Assembly: GCA_001899685.1 (NCBI GenBank)
Contig: MKWG01000037.1
Span: 121,777 to 185,776, forward strand
Length of the DNA: 64,000 bases
Direction: 5' to 3'
From: Sphingobacteriales bacterium 44-15
Lineage (GTDB): Bacteria > Bacteroidota > Bacteroidia > Chitinophagales > Chitinophagaceae
A model generated the notes under the pieces. That model saw only the letters and a list, made by a program, of their open reading frames with translations, had not been told where the DNA came from and did not search any database. Shown here in pieces: positions 50,698 to 61,607 of this stretch (position 1 is the stretch's first letter; the number at the start of each line of letters is the position of its first letter). The translations under genes were made by a program, and so were the position numbers.

Positions 50698-53600
50698 TGA
50701 TGACAATACGTTCACGCTCCCACCGGTCTGTAAAGCGGATTAATATCGTATATACACCTTCACTGAAGCGGCTCAGCTGATCAAGCGTAATGATATTCTG
50801 ACCTGCTTCTATCCGCTGCAGCTCTCTCAGCACTACCTTACCTGTCATATCCAGCAACTGCAGATCTATGCTTCCCCGGAGTGCCGAATAGAAGCTAAGT
50901 GATACAGAAGAACTTGCAGGATTTGGGCTGACTTTTATTTTCTGGCTGGCAATACCTGACAGCCGTACCACTAATATTGAGCTATACTTGCGCCCTCCGT
51001 CTTTGCTGACAACAGTAATGCGATAATATAACACATTGCTGTTTTCTTCCCCGGCTGATGCGTCCTTATAGTTAAATCCAGGAGCGCTGTTCACCGGTGC
51101 GTTACCAGCCTCCACCCTGCCTATGGCAGAGAAGCTGATACCGTCTGTGGATCGTTCTACATCAAAGTAACTAAGCTGTTCGGAAGTAATCACCTTCCAG
51201 TTAAGGTTTACCAGGTCATTCTGCTGCACTGCATTGAACTGCAGAAAATCAACCGGCAGTATCACACACGGCACAACATTGATAGTGACCTGGGCGCAGC
51301 TTGTTGTATTACAATCTCCTTCTGCCCGAACATAATAAGTAGTAGTAACAGAAGGCAGGACAGATATGGAATTTCCTGTACCGATCAGCGTATCGCCGCA
51401 GCTGTTCCTGTACCATTTGTACACAGCATTCGTTCCCAGGGAACCGCCTGACTGCGTGAGCAGGACAGAGTTGCCCGGGCAGGTGGTAGCCGAAGGTGAT
51501 GGTATAATAGATGTAGGCGCTGTAGACGGCGTTTTAGCTGTCAGGTAATACCCGGGCGATATATACCGGCAATTAACATTATTCAGATTACCGGCAGATG
51601 CTACTATCACTCTATAGTATTTGTTCACGTCGCCGGCAGTAAGCGGATTGATGGTATAGGTAGCATTATTAGCGCCGGAAATATCACCCCAGGTTGAGCC
51701 ATTAGTGCTTATCTGCCACTGATATTCCAATGTACCTGAGATCACAGTAGGATCACTCAGTGCAGCGCTGAAAGTAGTGGTACCATTGGTACATCCGGCA
51801 GTATTATTTACCGCTACCGTAGGTGTAGGATCACATAATCCGAATTGTATGTCATCTATGGCAAGGTCGTTACCGCAACCACCCGCTGCAGCGTTGGTAA
51901 TTTCAATAGCAATCTTTGAAATTCCTGCCGGCATAACAAATTTCATCCCGTATTGCGTCCAGGCTGAGCTCGTGATATTCGGAGTGGTTAAATTAGTAAT
52001 GATAGTACCGTTAGATGCATCACGAACAGTAAATGTCAATTTCGGCTGTACTATCCCTCCGAATGCATCGCAAAAACCTGAATAGGAAGAGTTACTTATA
52101 TTGGACACAAATGCAAACAAAGAATATTTAAGGTTACCGCAGGTTATATTGATAGTATCATAATATACTTTGCTTGCTTTCACATCTCCGTTCACCAGCA
52201 TCATTCTTCCGTTGGTATTATTGGTATGATCCGTAAGGCTTATCCAGTTTGCCGGGTAACCTGTATTGGCATTTTTTGCCAGTGTATATTTTTCAATATC
52301 AACAGGCGCCGACGTGGTACCGGCATATCCGGTAGAAGCGGTGCCGGCAGAGCCAGTGGCAGCCGGAATAGAAGTGGTCATTGAGCTTGAGCTAGCTCCA
52401 AAATTTTGGAGGTAAAGGATACTATTCAACGCTTCGCAGGGAGGGCTTTCTGCAGCCACCAGTACCACAAAAGGTGTAGGGTGGTCTTCTCCCGGGTCAT
52501 CAGGTTTCGCGTTATGGTTCAGATCCGGATCATCTCCGTCTGTTGAAATGTCGATGAGTTTTGCCCCCGAATAACCTGTTCCTTCTACCCTCGCATTGTT
52601 ATTATATACCTGTCCTACCTTAATCTTGTTAACCGTAAAAGAGATTCTTATAATAAAATAGTTTTTTGTCGGATCATTAGGTAGTTTCTGATTGTCAGCT
52701 AACAATTTACTGGTAGCCGAGGTAAGTCCGTTATATGCAGAATTTAATGTGAGCCCTGCAGGATTAGCCACCCAGGAAACTGAAAGGTTGGAGATAGTAT
52801 TCTGGATAGTAAAAGGAGAACCTGTAGCAGCGGTACCTCTTAATAATTCGTACACCTGGATACTGTCAACGTCCCATCCGCCATAATTCCTGACTGTAAT
52901 ATCATAGCTTAAATTATACGTACTGTCGGGACCTGCAGGAGTTGCAGAAGAAAGTTTCTTGGCTACGCCCACACCCGAAATGATTTCTGTTAAGTCATTA
53001 CTCTGATAACAGGGACTTTGAGTAACTGCAGTTTTTGCACCCGTAAGAATATCCAGGTCCCAATACTTATTATTATTATCTGCTGCAATCAGCCTTCCTT
53101 CAGCAAAATTCAAGCCTACGATCTGATTTCCTGACAGATCTGCGATCACGGTAGCCTTAAGAGGATTAGCTGTAGCATAATCTTCATAGTTCACCGTCAT
53201 ATAATGCTTATCCCAAACCATAAGCATTTGCCCTGTTGGCATCAGTGTAAGGTCGCCTGATTGTTGTGTAATGGTTGTTCCGGAAGGCAGTGCTATGTTC
53301 TTCTGAGGTCCAAAAGTCCCGGTGGTAAAGTCAACAGTACGCAATGCCAACCCATAGGGACTGGAGCCGGTAAATATAAGTTGATAGCAGAGTCCATCTG
53401 GAGCAAAAGCAAAACCTAAAATGGCCATACCGGTATATTTTTGATACACTGCGGTAGACGGGGGACAACCGCTTCCGGGTTGCCAGCGCCATACATAAGT
53501 GTCACCACCTGTATACCGGTAATAATAAAGTTTATGGTCACCCGGATTATACGAAATACCTGCATACGAAATACTAAATCCGGGGCCCAATAAAGTAGGT

Positions 53601-53827
53601 ACGCAGTTTTCAAAATCAGACAATGTTTTCGTTAGTCCATTATATTGGAAAACACGAACAGAATTTGAGCCTCCGCTACAAGGTTTTCCGATGCCTACCG
53701 GAAACGAATAGGTTGCCGGCTTGGCAGCAGTGGGCTGTGCATATCCACCGGTACAGCCAAAGCCCAGCCCAAGCAGCAGCAGGATGTTTAACAATATTTT
53801 TTGCAGAGGGTAGAATTTTATTTTCAT
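50690..53827 (-). CDS. secreted protein with type IX secretion sorting domain
   Basis: A 1,045-residue exported protein. A signal peptide (about 1-31, ending GGYAQ) is followed by a region with YNGLTK and IPGDHKLYYYRYTGGDTY that may be a beta-propeller (about 40-290), a DUF11-like or CshA-like segment (about 290-455), beta-sandwich and Ig-like parts (about 460-860, with CxxG and TTYYVRAEGDCNTTSC), and a final domain of about 85 residues. That end (KVSPNPASSSVSLSF, LLDMTGKVV, GVYTILIRF) fits the type A sorting signal recognised by the type IX secretion system. It is probably surface-attached or released. The function is not known. Confidence 0.8.
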   Translation of the reverse strand: MKIKFYPLQKILLNILLLLGLGFGCTGGYAQPTAAKPATYSFPVGIGKPCSGGSNSVRVFQYNGLTKTLSDFENCVPTLLGPGFSISYAGISYNPGDHKLYYYRYTGGDTYVWRWQPGSGCPPSTAVYQKYTGMAILGFAFAPDGLCYQLIFTGSSPYGLALRTVDFTTGTFGPQKNIALPSGTTITQQSGDLTLMPTGQMLMVWDKHYMTVNYEDYATANPLKATVIADLSGNQIVGLNFAEGRLIAADNNNKYWDLDILTGAKTAVTQSPCYQSNDLTEIISGVGVAKKLSSATPAGPDSTYNLSYDITVRNYGGWDVDSIQVYELLRGTAATGSPFTIQNTISNLSVSWVANPAGLTLNSAYNGLTSATSKLLADNQKLPNDPTKNYFIIRISFTVNKIKVGQVYNNNARVEGTGYSGAKLIDISTDGDDPDLNHNAKPDDPGEDHPTPFVVLVAAESPPCEALNSILYLQNFGASSSSMTTSIPAATGSAGTASTGYAGTTSAPVDIEKYTLAKNANTGYPANWISLTDHTNNTNGRMMLVNGDVKASKVYYDTINITCGNLKYSLFAFVSNISNSSYSGFCDAFGGIVQPKLTFTVRDASNGTIITNLTTPNITSSAWTQYGMKFVMPAGISKIAIEITNAAAGGCGNDLAIDDIQFGLCDPTPTVAVNNTAGCTNGTTTFSAALSDPTVISGTLEYQWQISTNGSTWGDISGANNATYTINPLTAGDVNKYYRVIVASAGNLNNVNCRYISPGYYLTAKTPSTAPTSIIPSPSATTCPGNSVLLTQSGGSLGTNAVYKWYRNSCGDTLIGTGNSISVLPSVTTTYYVRAEGDCNTTSCAQVTINVVPCVILPVDFLQFNAVQQNDLVNLNWKVITSEQLSYFDVERSTDGISFSAIGRVEAGNAPVNSAPGFNYKDASAGEENSNVLYYRITVVSKDGGRKYSSILVVRLSGIASQKIKVSPNPASSSVSLSFYSALRGSIDLQLLDMTGKVVLRELQRIEAGQNIITLDQLSRFSEGVYTILIRFTDRWERERIVIKR

Positions 53828-54052
53828 AAAACCGGAATTAGGGTGTTTTACAATGGATATTCCTCAAAACTAATACAGGTAAACCATTACTATTTGGGCA
53901 TTCGATAATCCGGCGTTTTTTTTCGGTAAGCGATCTTTAAAGGATTATCATACATTAACCCAAATAAGAGTATTCCCCTATCAACTCATATATTATAACG
54001 CTCCAATTCCAATTGAAGTATTTTCTATATCAGGCAGACCGTGGGTATTAAT

Positions 54053-54080
54053 AAAAAATCCCGGCGTTTCAAGCCGGGAT
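54053..54080 (-). terminator. intrinsic terminator after atpA
   Basis: On the minus strand ATCCCGGC (54080-54073) and GCCGGGAT (54065-54058) form an 8-bp stem with a 7-base loop, followed by TTTTTATT. It lies 29 bases after the atpA stop and ends the ATP synthase operon. The rest of the 281-base gap is AT-rich with no gene recognised. Confidence 0.8.
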
Positions 54081-54108
54081 CTCTAACTATTTAATATATG
54101 TCAATTAC

Positions 54109-55686
54109 TTATTTGTACCTGCCCATCAGCCCCTGTGCAAGTTCGGTCATCTTTTTGATGCCGTCTTCCGGGAGGTTGCCCTGCTTAAATTCAGCAAGCA
54201 CTTCGGGGAGCTTGTTCTCCATTTCTATCAGGAAGATATCTTCAAACTCTTTCACTTTGTTCACCGGCACATCTTTAAGCAGTCCCTGTGTTCCCAGGTA
54301 AATAATAGCCACCTGCTTTTCAACTGCAAAAGGAGTGTATTGGGGTTGTTTCAATATTTCTACGTTGCGCGCACCCTTATCAATTACGGATTTGGTTGCT
54401 GCATCAAGGTCGCCGCCAAACTTGGCAAACGCTTCCAGCTCGCGGTATAATGCCTGGTCAAGCTTAAGTGTACCGGCAACTTTCTTCATGGATTTGATCT
54501 GCGCGTTACCACCCACACGGCTAACCGAAATCCCCACGTTGATAGCCGGGCGTATACCCGAGTTAAAGAGGTTGGATTCAAGGAATATCTGACCGTCGGT
54601 GATAGAGATCACATTCGTAGGGATGTATGCAGATACATCACCTGCCTGGGTCTCAATAATAGGGAGCGCTGTCAGCGATCCGCCACCTTTTACCAGATGC
54701 CTGATGCTGTCAGGAACGTCGTTCATGTTTTTAGCTACTGCGTCGTCGCCAATTACTTTTGCAGCGCGTTCCAGCAGGCGGCTGTGCAGGTAAAATACAT
54801 CCCCCGGATAGGCTTCACGTCCCGGAGGGCGGCGGAGCAGCAGTGATACTTCGCGATAGGCAACAGCCTGCTTACTCAGATCGTCATATACGATAAGCGC
54901 AGGACGTCCGGTATCACGGAAATATTCTCCAATGGCAGCTCCGGCATAAGGAGCGAAGAACTGCTGGGGAGCAGGGTCAGAAGCTGACGCTGCAACGATA
55001 ACGGTATAAGCCATTGCACCGTTGTCTTCAAGCGTTTTCATTACGCTGGCAATGGTAGATGCTTTTTGCCCGCATGCCACATAAATACAATATACCGGTT
55101 TACCAGCCTGGTAAAACTCACGCTGATTGATTATAGTATCAATGGCTATAGCAGTCTTCCCTGTCTGGCGGTCGCCGATGATCAATTCGCGTTGCCCGCG
55201 CCCGATAGGGATCATCGCATCAACAGCTTTGATACCGGTCTGGAGCGGTTCTTTTACTGGCTCGCGATAGATAACCCCGGGCGCTTTACGCTCCAGCGGC
55301 ATCTCATACAGTTCACCGGCGATAGGACCTTTCCCGTCAATAGGCTCTCCCAGCACATTTATAACACGACCCACCAAACCATCACCTACTTTTAACGAGG
55401 CAATGCTACCGGTTCTCTTTACCCTATTGCCTTCTTTGATCTCGTTTGATTCACCCATCAATACCACACCCACATTATCCTCTTCAAGGTTGAGAGCAAC
55501 AGCTTTTACACCATTTTCAAATTCAACCAACTCACCGGCGCGCACATTATTTAAACCATAAATACGTGCAATACCATCACCTACCTGGAGAACAGTTCCT
55601 ACTTCTTCCAGATCGGCGCCTGCATTAAAATTGCTCAACTGCTGGCGCAGTATCGCACTTATTTCGTCGGGCTTAATTTCTGCCAT
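54109..55686 (-). CDS. atpA: F1 ATP synthase alpha subunit
   Basis: A 525-residue non-catalytic nucleotide-binding subunit of F1. Walker [14 protein letters not shown] is at about 171-183, and [27 protein letters not shown] is the alpha signature. It is the last gene of this cluster and is followed directly by a terminator; atpG (gamma), often next, is absent from the window, as are beta and epsilon. Confidence 0.97.
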   Translation of the reverse strand: MAEIKPDEISAILRQQLSNFNAGADLEEVGTVLQVGDGIARIYGLNNVRAGELVEFENGVKAVALNLEEDNVGVVLMGESNEIKEGNRVKRTGSIASLKVGDGLVGRVINVLGEPIDGKGPIAGELYEMPLERKAPGVIYREPVKEPLQTGIKAVDAMIPIGRGQRELIIGDRQTGKTAIAIDTIINQREFYQAGKPVYCIYVACGQKASTIASVMKTLEDNGAMAYTVIVAASASDPAPQQFFAPYAGAAIGEYFRDTGRPALIVYDDLSKQAVAYREVSLLLRRPPGREAYPGDVFYLHSRLLERAAKVIGDDAVAKNMNDVPDSIRHLVKGGGSLTALPIIETQAGDVSAYIPTNVISITDGQIFLESNLFNSGIRPAINVGISVSRVGGNAQIKSMKKVAGTLKLDQALYRELEAFAKFGGDLDAATKSVIDKGARNVEILKQPQYTPFAVEKQVAIIYLGTQGLLKDVPVNKVKEFEDIFLIEMENKLPEVLAEFKQGNLPEDGIKKMTELAQGLMGRYK

Positions 55687-55735
55687 ATAGCTTAGTTTAT
55701 TTTGTTTTAATCAAATGTATTTTGCACAACTTTTC

Positions 55736-56299
55736 TTACCTGATATTCCTGATATACACATTGCTCCGGAACTGCTTCTGAATATCTTTAAGATCTCTCA
55801 GAATGCTCGCATCCACAAGCTTATTGTCAAATTCCAGCACAAATCCGCCAATTAGGGCTTCTTTTACAACCGTTTCAAGCTCTATTTTAGGCAAGGCAGC
55901 ATCTGTCTTTACTTTCTGCTCAATAGCTGTTCTCAGTGTATCACTTATAGGCTGGGCAGTTGTCAGGGTAACTTTATGAATTCCCCTGATACTGTTATAC
56001 TGATCAATATATGCTGAAACGATTTCAGGCAATATGCTTTCACGCCCTTTTTGCACAAGCAGCTTATTAAAGGCTGCAGTAAGCGCGGAGATCCTGCCGG
56101 AAGTAATGGCGGCAAGAATAGCATTCTTTTTATCTGCAACAATAACAGGACTGCGCATAAGCGTAACAAAATCCCTGCTTTGTTTGCATACCGACTGAAG
56201 ATACAGCATGTCTTCATATACCTTATCCAGGCTGTTTTGCTCAGTTGCCAGGTCAATCAGGCTTTTGGCATATCTTCCGGCTAAACGTGGTTGAAGCAT
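55736..56299 (-). CDS. atpH: F1 ATP synthase delta subunit
   Basis: A 187-residue peripheral-stalk subunit. MLQPRLAGRYAKSLIDLATEQN at the start and LIGGFVLEFDNKLVDASILRDLKDIQKQF near the end are typical. It lies 49 bases before atpA and 75 bases after atpF; the atpF-atpH gap holds a TTTGAGA-type repeat. Confidence 0.93.
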   Translation of the reverse strand: MLQPRLAGRYAKSLIDLATEQNSLDKVYEDMLYLQSVCKQSRDFVTLMRSPVIVADKKNAILAAITSGRISALTAAFNKLLVQKGRESILPEIVSAYIDQYNSIRGIHKVTLTTAQPISDTLRTAIEQKVKTDAALPKIELETVVKEALIGGFVLEFDNKLVDASILRDLKDIQKQFRSNVYIRNIR

Positions 56300-56374
56300 T
56301 ATATTAATTTGAGATTTGAGATTTAAGATTTGAAGATGTATTAAAAACTACATCGGTCAACCGGGTCTCAAAGT

Positions 56375-56884
56375 TTAGTTCAGTTTTATTTCGTCGGTCA
56401 GTTGCTTGATATAATTTTCCTGCTCCGGCTTGTTTGCCAGCTCACGGCGCAATACTTTTTCTGCAACCTCAACTACAAGATTCCCTACCTGGTTTTTGAG
56501 ATCAATAACGGCAGCCATCTTCTGGTTTTCAATAGCCTGTTGTGTCTCAGCCATTATTTTTGCCGCCTCCGTCTTTGCCTGCTCTTTTGCATCGTTGATC
56601 ATCTTGTCTTTAATATCCTTCGCTTCTTTAAGGATGGTAGCCCTTTCTTCCCGCGCCTGTGCAAGCAGCTTTTCATTATCGCTCTGCAATTGGGCCATTT
56701 CTGCTTTTACTTTCTCAGCAGTGGCAATAGCATCATTAATGCCTTTTTCCCTCTCGGCAATGGCTTTCATGATAGGCTTCCAGGCAAATTTTCCCAATAT
56801 GAAAAGCAGAATAAAAAAGGCAATGGCTGACCAAATCATCAGCCCCGGATCGGGGAGCACCAAAGGATTTATTTCCAGTAGCAT
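56375..56884 (-). CDS. atpF: F0 ATP synthase b subunit
   Basis: A 169-residue peripheral-stalk subunit. One N-terminal membrane helix (about 14-33, LMIWSAIAFFILLFILGKFA) is followed by a long charged coiled coil (REKGINDAIATAEKVKAEMAQLQSDN and on). Standard position between atpE and atpH. Confidence 0.95.
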   Translation of the reverse strand: MLLEINPLVLPDPGLMIWSAIAFFILLFILGKFAWKPIMKAIAEREKGINDAIATAEKVKAEMAQLQSDNEKLLAQAREERATILKEAKDIKDKMINDAKEQAKTEAAKIMAETQQAIENQKMAAVIDLKNQVGNLVVEVAEKVLRRELANKPEQENYIKQLTDEIKLN

Positions 56885-56981
56885 ATTTAATAATTATATT
56901 AAGTTAATGAGCATAATGCTTTTAAAAAAGTACAGGCCTGTATTGCCCTGTGCTCAAAGCCTGTACAAACTTATAAGATCG

Positions 56982-58341
<1,360 letters not shown>

Positions 58342-58361
58342 TGCTCTTTTGAAATTTGCGG

Positions 58362-58369
58362 CAAAGATA
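58362..58369 (-). promoter_or_regulatory. -7 promoter element of the atp operon
   Basis: TATCTTTG on the minus strand matches TAnnTTTG exactly, 21-28 bases before the atpB ATG. No -33 TTTG is found at 18-21 bases. Confidence 0.45.
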
Positions 58370-58436
58370 GGAGTTGAAGCGGAGAAATAATAATATATGA
58401 AATACGAAATAGGGAAATTATTTTATTTCATACTTT

Positions 58437-59033
58437 TTATTGTTCAGACTGATCCTCTCCTGTATATATTTTCTCGATCCTGGTGTCGGGGATAAGCCAG
58501 ATGAGCGCCACTGCGGCATACATCAAAAATCCCAGCACAGAATGTATAAATGCAAGGGCAATGCCCAGGAGATATATGAAAATCGATAACTTTCCCTTTC
58601 TGTCGCTGCCTACTGCCTTTGCTATTACCGATCCTTCCCCTTCCCGCTTTTTTAGCACATTGAGCATAATAGTATAGGATGCAGCGCACATTACCAGTAT
58701 AAAACCGTAAAAGATAATAGGATTTCTCGAAAATTCATGCTCTCCCATCCAGCCGGTTGCAAAAGGTAAGAGTGATAACCAGAAAAGAAGGTTCAGGTTG
58801 GCCCATAGCAATTTGCCGTTAACTCCTTTCTTCACCGCCTGGAAAGTGTGATGGTGATTGTTCCAGTAAATACCGACGTACATAAAACTCAGGATATAGC
58901 TTACAAATTTAGGCCATAGCGAGGCTAAATCAGTCCAACCCGTAGCCTCCGGTATTTTGATCTCCAGTACCATTATGGTAATAATAATCGCGATCACGCC
59001 ATCGCTGAATGCTTCCAGTCTTCCTTTTGTCAT
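58437..59033 (-). CDS. TMEM175 family potassium channel protein (DUF1211)
   Basis: A 198-residue membrane protein with about six helices. The N-terminal TKGRLEAFSDGVIAIIITIMVLEIKIP carries the RxxxFSD signature of TMEM175, and SYILSFMYVGIYWNNHHHTF follows in helix 2-3. Bacterial members form weakly selective potassium channels. It is a single gene upstream of which lie a 9-bp palindrome and the lipoprotein genes. Confidence 0.93.
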   Translation of the reverse strand: MTKGRLEAFSDGVIAIIITIMVLEIKIPEATGWTDLASLWPKFVSYILSFMYVGIYWNNHHHTFQAVKKGVNGKLLWANLNLLFWLSLLPFATGWMGEHEFSRNPIIFYGFILVMCAASYTIMLNVLKKREGEGSVIAKAVGSDRKGKLSIFIYLLGIALAFIHSVLGFLMYAAVALIWLIPDTRIEKIYTGEDQSEQ

Positions 59034-59171
59034 AATATAATGTGGCTCAAAAGTTGAAAAAGGAAAGATACGGTAATAGCGTTAAATTTTCTGAAGCTTC
59101 AATGTATCTTAATGCCTTAATAGTTTATTTACCGCTGAAAGGCAGCCTACCGGTTAAGGTTTAAGCATCCG

Positions 59172-59200
59172 GGGTCGAACTTTTGAAAAGTTCGGAACCC
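59172..59200. repeat. CGAACTTTT palindrome
   Basis: CGAACTTTT-G-AAAAGTTCG (59176-59194) with GGGT/ACCC outside forms a long stem in the 272-base gap between the TMEM175 gene and the first lipoprotein gene. It may be a dispersed repeat or a terminator lacking a U-tract. Nothing else is recognised in the gap. Confidence 0.5.
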
Positions 59201-59305
59201 TGTTTACCAATGATCGCGTATTACGATATGCGATATTGCGCTGTAAAAATTCTTCAATAAGTCATCTACTCCATAGTACGCGTAACTGCATTATGACCTG
59301 GAAAA

Positions 59306-60679
59306 CTACGGCTCACAAAACACGCTCATTGTCATATTACTGGTGGGTAAAGCTTTTAATTCAAAAACAGCATTTGTGGTAACAAAATCTTCGGCAGAAT
59401 AAGAAATAGTTTCAAACTGCGTAACATCCCAATTTTGAACACTGAAGTCTGTATGATTCTTAAAGTTTATATCCTGCCCGGTGTAATTGTAACATGGATA
59501 TTTCCAATTTTCATCCAGCCTTATATATTGCCATGCATTGTTATCCCATTCATCTTTTCCTGCTATAACATAATCAGTGGATTGATCAGTAGAAGATTTG
59601 AAAAATTTTCCGGGAAGGCCGGAAAGATCGCCAACGGACAAAACAACGCCCTTTTTGATTATGTTAAGATTCTGATCCATCCTAAGTTGTATCGTTTTTA
59701 CAGGATTATTGCCTCCAACCAAAAGATAAAAGGACTGATCTCTGTATTGCACATCATATAATCCTGTTGTATTGTCATCAAAATTTTTCATTGCCAGAAC
59801 ATTTCCGTTGGAATCAAGTTTTGTTACCATCATTCTTTTTACAGAATGAAACTCTTCAAATGCAAATAATTCTTCATGTTCATCTACTATCAGGTATTTA
59901 ATATCATAATCCGAATTATGAGCGTCCAGATTTCTTATCTCTAATGATTTTATCCAGATGATGGTTCCATCCGGTTTCATCTTGATTATACATTCTTGGG
60001 TACCCGGACTGGCGCCTGTAATGTTATGTATAAGGGTTGCCATGAATATATTTCCCTTATTGTCTTCAGCGAGACTTCTGATTTCTTCCACATTAGCCAC
60101 CCCATTTATGTATAAGCCGGTTTTTTTCCATTCAACTTCTGCCATTTCATTCAGCCTTGCAATATCAAAACCTCCATAGGCTGTGGATACTGTAAAATAC
60201 CCTCCGTCGCGTGCAGGATAAACTTTGTCACCACGTATATTTTCTCCAGATTTTAGGGAGATAACTTTTGTATCAAGCAGGTTTCCCTTTTCGTCCGCAG
60301 TTGCCACGTACATGTTTCCTAAAGAATTTTCAGTTTGCCAATAAGTCCCGACAATAGTTAAATTACCATTATCTTTTCTTGAAAACCCTTTACTCCAAAA
60401 ATTTCGGAAGCCACCAGTAGGCTGTAAAACCTTTTTAAAGGTAGCTCTATCGCTGTTAAACTGTACCCATTTTAGCTGATCAGATTCGGGATAGATAACA
60501 TTAATTTCCTGGTCGCTTCCTTTAAAGGCATAAAGTATATCCGGGTTTTCATAGTAGTTTTCTCCTATGGCAATGCTTTTATGAAATTGTTTTACTAAGC
60601 CAGAGTGAGCCGTGTTATTATCATTTTTGTTGCAAGAAAGAGTCAGGATAATAACAATAAAGATTAATACCCGGCACAT
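59306..60679 (-). CDS. lipoprotein of unknown function (repeat or propeller-like)
   Basis: About 457 residues. I start at the ATG at 60679, which gives a lipoprotein signal with lipobox LTLSC (MCRVLIFIVIILTLSCNKND); the frame also opens at 60751. The mature part is beta-rich, with repeated motifs like GNLTIVGTYWQTENS, GNIFMATLIHN, GNVLAMKNFDD at 50-80 residue intervals, suggesting a beta-propeller or quinoprotein-like repeat domain. I do not recognise a family. Base composition is more AT-rich than the neighbouring operons. Divergent from the next lipoprotein gene. Confidence 0.7.
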   Translation of the reverse strand: MCRVLIFIVIILTLSCNKNDNNTAHSGLVKQFHKSIAIGENYYENPDILYAFKGSDQEINVIYPESDQLKWVQFNSDRATFKKVLQPTGGFRNFWSKGFSRKDNGNLTIVGTYWQTENSLGNMYVATADEKGNLLDTKVISLKSGENIRGDKVYPARDGGYFTVSTAYGGFDIARLNEMAEVEWKKTGLYINGVANVEEIRSLAEDNKGNIFMATLIHNITGASPGTQECIIKMKPDGTIIWIKSLEIRNLDAHNSDYDIKYLIVDEHEELFAFEEFHSVKRMMVTKLDSNGNVLAMKNFDDNTTGLYDVQYRDQSFYLLVGGNNPVKTIQLRMDQNLNIIKKGVVLSVGDLSGLPGKFFKSSTDQSTDYVIAGKDEWDNNAWQYIRLDENWKYPCYNYTGQDINFKNHTDFSVQNWDVTQFETISYSAEDFVTTNAVFELKALPTSNMTMSVFCEP

Positions 60680-60885
60680 GTATTGTTTATTTATTAATTT
60701 TTTACAATAACGCCTATATTGCTGATTTATATATCTTTTAATCATACTCATACTATTTGATGATCCATATGAAACAGATTTAAACCTATCCTTAATCGTT
60801 TTAAGGACAATACATATGTGTTAGAAAAGAAGGTATTGCCACAATAAATCTTAAATTTCCTCTTTTTAAATGAAATTAAATTTAA

Positions 60886-61455
60886 ATGGTTAGAATTTTA
60901 TTAGGTTGTTTGATGATTTTATCTTTAGGAACATCCTGTAAAAAAGATAGTACCGGCTGTAATAACAGTCCCTGGTACCAGGACGGTGTTCGCCTGGCAT
61001 TTAAAAATGACAGGCAACTTATTGGAGTTGATTCTATCCGTGTATTTGTAAAAAAAATTACCCGGAATAAAGTCCGGTCAATGTCAGATGTGGGATTTTC
61101 TGAACCTGAAGGCTATCTTGAAATTTGTGGAGGGAAAATGTATAAAGCCAGCTCGGAAAAATTTAATGACAGTCAATTATTATATGACCTTAACGGAAAT
61201 ATAGGTGACAAATGGACTGTAGAAACCATTCAAGAAGCGTCGGGTCGAAAGGTTGTTAATCTTGTAACCTTAAAGGAAAAATCTGTTCCCGTAACTGTTC
61301 CGTATGGAACGTTCAACACAACAATATTTGAAATGGAAACCAGATTAGATGGCAGCTTCTATCAATCTGCAAAAGTTTATATTACAGATGACCATGGTCC
61401 AGTTAAACTGGATGGCACTATTGCCTATTACGAGTTGGGAAAAAGAAATTTTTAG
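60886..61455 (+). CDS. small lipoprotein of unknown function
   Basis: A 189-residue protein with a lipoprotein signal (MVRILLGCLMILSLGTSC, lipobox LGTSC) and a beta-rich C-terminal part (DKWTVETIQEASGRKVVNLVTLKEKSVPVTVPYGTF). No family is recognised. It has several Lys- and Asp-rich stretches and little similarity to anything named. It lies between the divergent lipoprotein and the siderophore receptor. Confidence 0.68.
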   Translation: MVRILLGCLMILSLGTSCKKDSTGCNNSPWYQDGVRLAFKNDRQLIGVDSIRVFVKKITRNKVRSMSDVGFSEPEGYLEICGGKMYKASSEKFNDSQLLYDLNGNIGDKWTVETIQEASGRKVVNLVTLKEKSVPVTVPYGTFNTTIFEMETRLDGSFYQSAKVYITDDHGPVKLDGTIAYYELGKRNF

Positions 61456-61520
61456 TAGCCGGCATGAAAGCTAAAGCCATTTGTAGAAATTTCCGGAGAA
61501 AGCCATCACAGCCATTCTTT

Positions 61521-61554
61521 CCCGATCTCGTAAATACAATTCCCGATTGCGTAA
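61521..61554 (+). promoter_or_regulatory. tandem operator upstream of siderophore receptor
   Basis: CCCGATCTCGTAA (61521-61533) and CCCGATTGCGTAA (61542-61554) are direct repeats differing at two central bases, 21 bp apart (two helical turns). The second copy occupies the place of the -33 element, 20 bases before the -7 element. This is the layout of an activator site, for example for an AraC-type protein, but no such gene is in the window. Confidence 0.5.
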
Positions 61555-61574
61555 TAAAGGGCTCTTAGTTAAAA

Positions 61575-61582
61575 TAATTTTG
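61575..61582 (+). promoter_or_regulatory. -7 promoter element of siderophore receptor gene
   Basis: TAATTTTG matches TAnnTTTG exactly and lies 25 bases before the ATG. No -33 TTTG exists, in keeping with activator dependence through the direct repeats. Confidence 0.45.
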
Positions 61583-61607
61583 CAGTCAATTTAAAACAAG
61601 ATTGATT

